Of a stretch of DNA of 64,000 nt, positions 61,665 through 64,000 are shown in pieces (position 1 is the first letter of the stretch; each line of letters begins with the position of its first letter). The translations under genes and the position numbers were made by a program. The notes under the pieces are model-generated. The model was not told where the DNA came from. It saw only the letters and a list, made by a program, of their open reading frames with translations, and searched no databases. The stretch is taken from positions 4,407 through 68,406 of the forward strand of contig JBKQRT010000001.1 in assembly GCA_052143895.1 (NCBI GenBank). The letters are read 5' to 3'. The stretch comes from Bog-756 sp052143895 (lineage in GTDB: Bacteria > Actinomycetota > Acidimicrobiia > Acidimicrobiales > RAAP-2).

Positions 61665-63079
61665 GCGGGCCCGGGCTGCCACCGGCCCAGCAGGTGGTGG
61701 AAGATGCCCTGGTCGCCGCCCGACCGGGCAGCGACCACTGTGTGGTCGTCGTCGAGGAGGCGAGCGAGGTGGACGTGCGGTTCGCCAACAACACCACCAC
61801 GACCAACGGCTCCCGGCGCGACCGGCGGGTGTCGGTGATCACCATCCGCCAGGTGGACGGAGGGATGGCGGCGGGCGTGGCCCGCCGGGGGGGCGACGTC
61901 GACGTCGGCGAGCTGGTCCGGACGGCCGAAGAGGACGCGGCCGGATCGCGCCCGGCCGACGACGCCGCGCCGCTCCTCGGCCCCGGTGACGTCGGGCCGT
62001 GGCCGGCGGTGACCAGCCGGTTCGACGAAGCCCCGGCCACCACCGACCTGTCGGTCCTGTCGGGCGTGCTGGGCGGCCTCGCCGCGGCATTCGCACGCGC
62101 CCGGGCCGGGGGCTACGTCCTGGCCGGGTTCGCCGAGCACCGCTGGACGACCCGCTACCTCGGGTCGTCGACCGGGCTGCGCCTGGGACACGCCCAACCC
62201 GACGGGGCACTCCAGCTGGTGGCCAGGTCGTCGGACGGAGCCACCTCGACCTGGGCGGGGGCCAGCATGGCGACATTCGCCGACGTGTCGGTGGAGGCGC
62301 TGGAGGAGCGCCTGCGCGACCGCCTTGGCTGGTCGGCGAACCGCTTCGACCGGCCCGCCGGCCGCTACGAGGTCGTCCTCCCCCCCGAGGCGGTGAGCGA
62401 CCTCATGATCAGCCTGGCGTTCGAGGCCGGCGGCCGCGACGCCGAGGACGGGAGGACGGTGTTCTCGGGTCCCGGCGGCGGGACACGGGTGGGCGAGCAG
62501 CTGGCCGCCATCCCCTTCGACCTGCGCAGCGACCCGTTCGAACCCGGCCTTTCGTGCATCCCCTTCGTCACCGCCACCTCGTCGTCCAGCGACACGTCGG
62601 TCTTCGACAACGGGCTCCCGCTCGCCCGCACCGACTGGATCGCCGAAGGAAGGCTGCGCCGGCTCCGGTACCACCGGGCGGGCGCCGCCCGCTCCGGGGT
62701 GGAGCCGGCCGGGTTCGTCCCCAACCTGATCCTCGAGGCCCCGGGTGCGGCGGGATCGGTGGAGGACCTGGTGTCCCGCACCGAGCGGGGCCTGCTGCTC
62801 ACCTGCCTCTGGTACATCCGGGAGGTCGACCCGGTCACCCTCCTGCTCACCGGGCTGACCCGGGACGGCGTCTACGTGGTGGAGGACGGCCGGGTGGTGG
62901 GTGCGGCCAACAACTTCCGGTTCAACGAGAGCCCGGTCGACCTCCTGGCCCGGGCGACCGAGGTCGGCACCAGCCAGCGGACCCTCGGTCGAGAGTACGG
63001 CGAGTACCTCGGCCTGACCCGCATGCCGCCGCTCCGAATCCCCGACTTCAACATGAGCTCGGAGAGCCGGGCCAGCTGA
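61661..63079 (+). CDS. tldE: metalloprotease subunit TldE/PmbA
   Basis: 472 residues, partner of TldD with the same fold but without the HExxxH motif. It supplies part of the substrate channel. Seen: EVDVRFANNTTTTNGSRRD, YEVVLPPEAVSDLM, SVFDNGLPLARTDWI, NLILEAPG and the C-terminal blocks VVEDGRVVGAANNFRFNESP and RMPPLRIPDFNMS. GTG start overlapping the tldD stop. No RiPP precursor or toxin gene is visible nearby that would indicate the substrate. Confidence 0.92.
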   Translation: MSGPGLPPAQQVVEDALVAARPGSDHCVVVVEEASEVDVRFANNTTTTNGSRRDRRVSVITIRQVDGGMAAGVARRGGDVDVGELVRTAEEDAAGSRPADDAAPLLGPGDVGPWPAVTSRFDEAPATTDLSVLSGVLGGLAAAFARARAGGYVLAGFAEHRWTTRYLGSSTGLRLGHAQPDGALQLVARSSDGATSTWAGASMATFADVSVEALEERLRDRLGWSANRFDRPAGRYEVVLPPEAVSDLMISLAFEAGGRDAEDGRTVFSGPGGGTRVGEQLAAIPFDLRSDPFEPGLSCIPFVTATSSSSDTSVFDNGLPLARTDWIAEGRLRRLRYHRAGAARSGVEPAGFVPNLILEAPGAAGSVEDLVSRTERGLLLTCLWYIREVDPVTLLLTGLTRDGVYVVEDGRVVGAANNFRFNESPVDLLARATEVGTSQRTLGREYGEYLGLTRMPPLRIPDFNMSSESRAS

Positions 63080-63112
63080 GTCGAAGGTCCCTGGGGAGGA
63101 AGCCCAGCTCAG
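63076..63112. terminator. nested hairpin after tldE
   Basis: CTGGG (63091-63095) pairs with CCCAG (63103-63107) and CTGAG (63076-63080) with CTCAG (63108-63112). The outer arm includes the tldE stop codon. No U-tract. Confidence 0.4.
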
Positions 63113-63145
63113 TGGCGGTTTCTGCCGATCGACGCCGGTCGCCGA

Positions 63146-63175
63146 TTACCCAGCGCCGCAGCGGGCCGCTACAAT
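63146..63175 (+). promoter_or_regulatory. promoter of the DGGIF-repeat gene (TTACCC, 18 bp, TACAAT)
   Basis: TACAAT (63170-63175) matches the -10 consensus at five of six positions, unusually well for this DNA. TTACCC lies 18 bp upstream. A start near 63182 would give a leader of about 290 nt. Confidence 0.6.
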
Positions 63176-63181
63176 CCTCCG

Positions 63182-63473
63182 GTCCCAACGCAGGGGTACC
63201 CGTTGGCCCGCCTCCCGCATCCCGGAGGCACTGCGCTCGCATCGCCGCACGGCGATCGGCGCGGGCCGACCGACAGGAGATCACGACGTAACCATCACCC
63301 AGCATCGGACGTAAACACCCGCTAGCACACCCGGCTCTCGTAGCCAGGCCGGACCACCCTTCCCGGTGCTCGGCTGGGGCGTTGAATGCACAGACGTGGG
63401 GTCCACCCAACCAGAAGAGAGTCGGCGCGCGCCCACCGGGCGGCGCTGACCGACCACGGAAAGGTCACCCACC
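63182..63473 (+). ncRNA. long structured 5' leader of the DGGIF-repeat gene
   Basis: Three hairpins follow each other: CCAACG/CGTTGG (63185-63206), GCCTCC/GGAGGC (63210-63229) and ATCGCC-GCAC-GGCGAT (63241-63256). Then GACGTAA occurs twice with a 23-bp period (63285 and 63308). The last 150 nt up to the ATG have no reading frame of note. It does not show the GAACCCGTCAGCTAAC-type core of the c-di-AMP riboswitch often found before actinobacterial wall-enzyme genes. Possibly an unrecognised regulatory RNA. Confidence 0.4.
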
Positions 63474-63920
63474 ATGTTCTCCACTCCCGCTATTCGTCGT
63501 ACCCGCCGTCGCACCTCCGCACTCCACGCCGCCCGCCCGCAGGCCCGCATCCGGCTCCGGGCGCTTCCGGAGACGGCGACCGTCGTCGTCGTCCTGGCCC
63601 TCGCCGTCACCGTCCCCGCCATCCTGGCCGGCAGCACGGGAAGGGCCTCGGCCGGTTCCCCCAGCGGGGCCGGCATGGTGCTCAACGCCCCCGTCGTGGG
63701 CGTCGCCGCCGTCCCCGACGGCGGCGGGTACTGGGAGAGTGCCGCCGACGGCGGCATCTTCGCCTTCGGTGACGCCCAGTTCCACGGATCGATGGGGGGC
63801 GCACACCTCAATGCATCCGTCACTGGCATGGCGGCCGACGCGGGCTCGGGCGGCTACTGGTTGGTCGGGGCGGATGGCGGCATCTTCTCCTTCGGGGCAC
63901 CGTTCTACGGCGCCGACTAG
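63474..63920 (+). CDS. secreted/anchored protein with two YWxxAxDGGIFxFG repeats
   Basis: 148 residues. A basic N terminus (about 1-30, eight Arg) leads to a hydrophobic helix (TATVVVVLALAVTVPAIL), so a signal peptide or anchor. After a Ser/Gly linker come two repeats, GGGYWESAADGGIFAFGDAQFHGS and a second GGYWLVGADGGIFSFGAPFYG, each preceded by a V-x-G-x-A-A segment. Such repeats occur in many copies in large exported proteins of Acidimicrobiia, where they are thought to form beta propellers; two copies are too few for a full blade set. It ends at a TAG. Function unknown. Nothing identifiable in 63921-64000. Confidence 0.75.
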   Translation: MFSTPAIRRTRRRTSALHAARPQARIRLRALPETATVVVVLALAVTVPAILAGSTGRASAGSPSGAGMVLNAPVVGVAAVPDGGGYWESAADGGIFAFGDAQFHGSMGGAHLNASVTGMAADAGSGGYWLVGADGGIFSFGAPFYGAD

Positions 63921-64000
63921 GAACAGGACAATAGGGAAGGGCCTGCCGTCGCCGGCGGTCGAACTCCCGCCCGCATCGTGGCCCGAAACGGCTTCGGTCC

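Noticed and set aside
63182..63473. Known c-di-AMP (ydaO) riboswitch
   Set aside because: The conserved core sequences of that class are not present, although context (exported repeat protein) made it plausible.

Overview
The window is very GC-rich DNA from an actinobacterium, most likely of the class Acidimicrobiia. Supporting signs are an HspR/HAIR-controlled dnaK operon, a GlnR-like site in front of amt, a bifunctional-type dCTP deaminase close to the mycobacterial one, an EtfD-like (Rv0338c-type) membrane Fe-S oxidoreductase, and at the right edge a secreted protein built from the YWxxAxDGGIFxFGDA repeat that is abundant in Acidimicrobiia. GTG starts, 4-bp start/stop overlaps (GTGA or ATGA) and probable leaderless promoters (TANNNT 5-9 nt before the start codon) recur throughout. 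I see no insertion sequence, prophage or CRISPR array. This is ordinary chromosome with one tRNA gene.

Left third (1-14.6 kb): a PadR regulator overlaps a ferredoxin-like gene that has lost one cluster cysteine. A large de novo purine block on the minus strand follows. purA-purD-purB-purC-purS-purQ form one tightly overlapping chain (14544 to 8730). An unknown 143-aa gene on the plus strand separates it from purL, and a plus-strand PHP phosphoesterase separates purL from purF-purM-pyrE. Together these make PRPP amidotransferase, FGAR, FGAM, AIR, SAICAR and adenylosuccinate enzymes plus the pyrimidine OPRT. purN, purH, purE and purK are not in the window.

Middle (14.6-35 kb): a secreted SGNH esterase; the heat-shock operon dnaK-grpE-dnaJ-hspR-clpB; a divergent phosphoglycerate mutase; glnK-amt ordered so that amt is promoter-proximal, with a four-half-site GlnR-like box; two small membrane proteins; a one-domain cyclic-nucleotide-binding protein; the EtfD-like oxidoreductase behind a palindromic operator; dcd; a frameshifted TetR gene with a perfect palindrome in its divergent promoter; tRNA-Gly(CCC); and a KimA-like potassium/APC transporter.

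Right part (35-64 kb): PPK2 kinase, Zincin-type metallopeptidase, HtrA-like protease, zinc ribbon, a run of membrane genes ending in an MFS transporter, an aldo/keto reductase, a HAD-GH65 fusion, a PNPOx-like protein, a secreted protein of unknown function, an ACP-FAAL-PlsC three-domain fusion, AidB, FtsH, a decayed mosaic of ABC-ATPase and PAS-GGDEF fragments, a second PII gene, an acyltransferase divergent from an alkyl-DHAP-synthase-like flavoprotein, DUF2510, DUF167 and CutA proteins, the TldD/TldE pair, and the DGGIF-repeat protein behind a long, hairpin-rich leader. The lipid genes (48.3-51.1 and 56.1-58.9 kb) are the most suggestive of an unusual pathway, possibly ether-lipid or unusual acyl-lipid synthesis.
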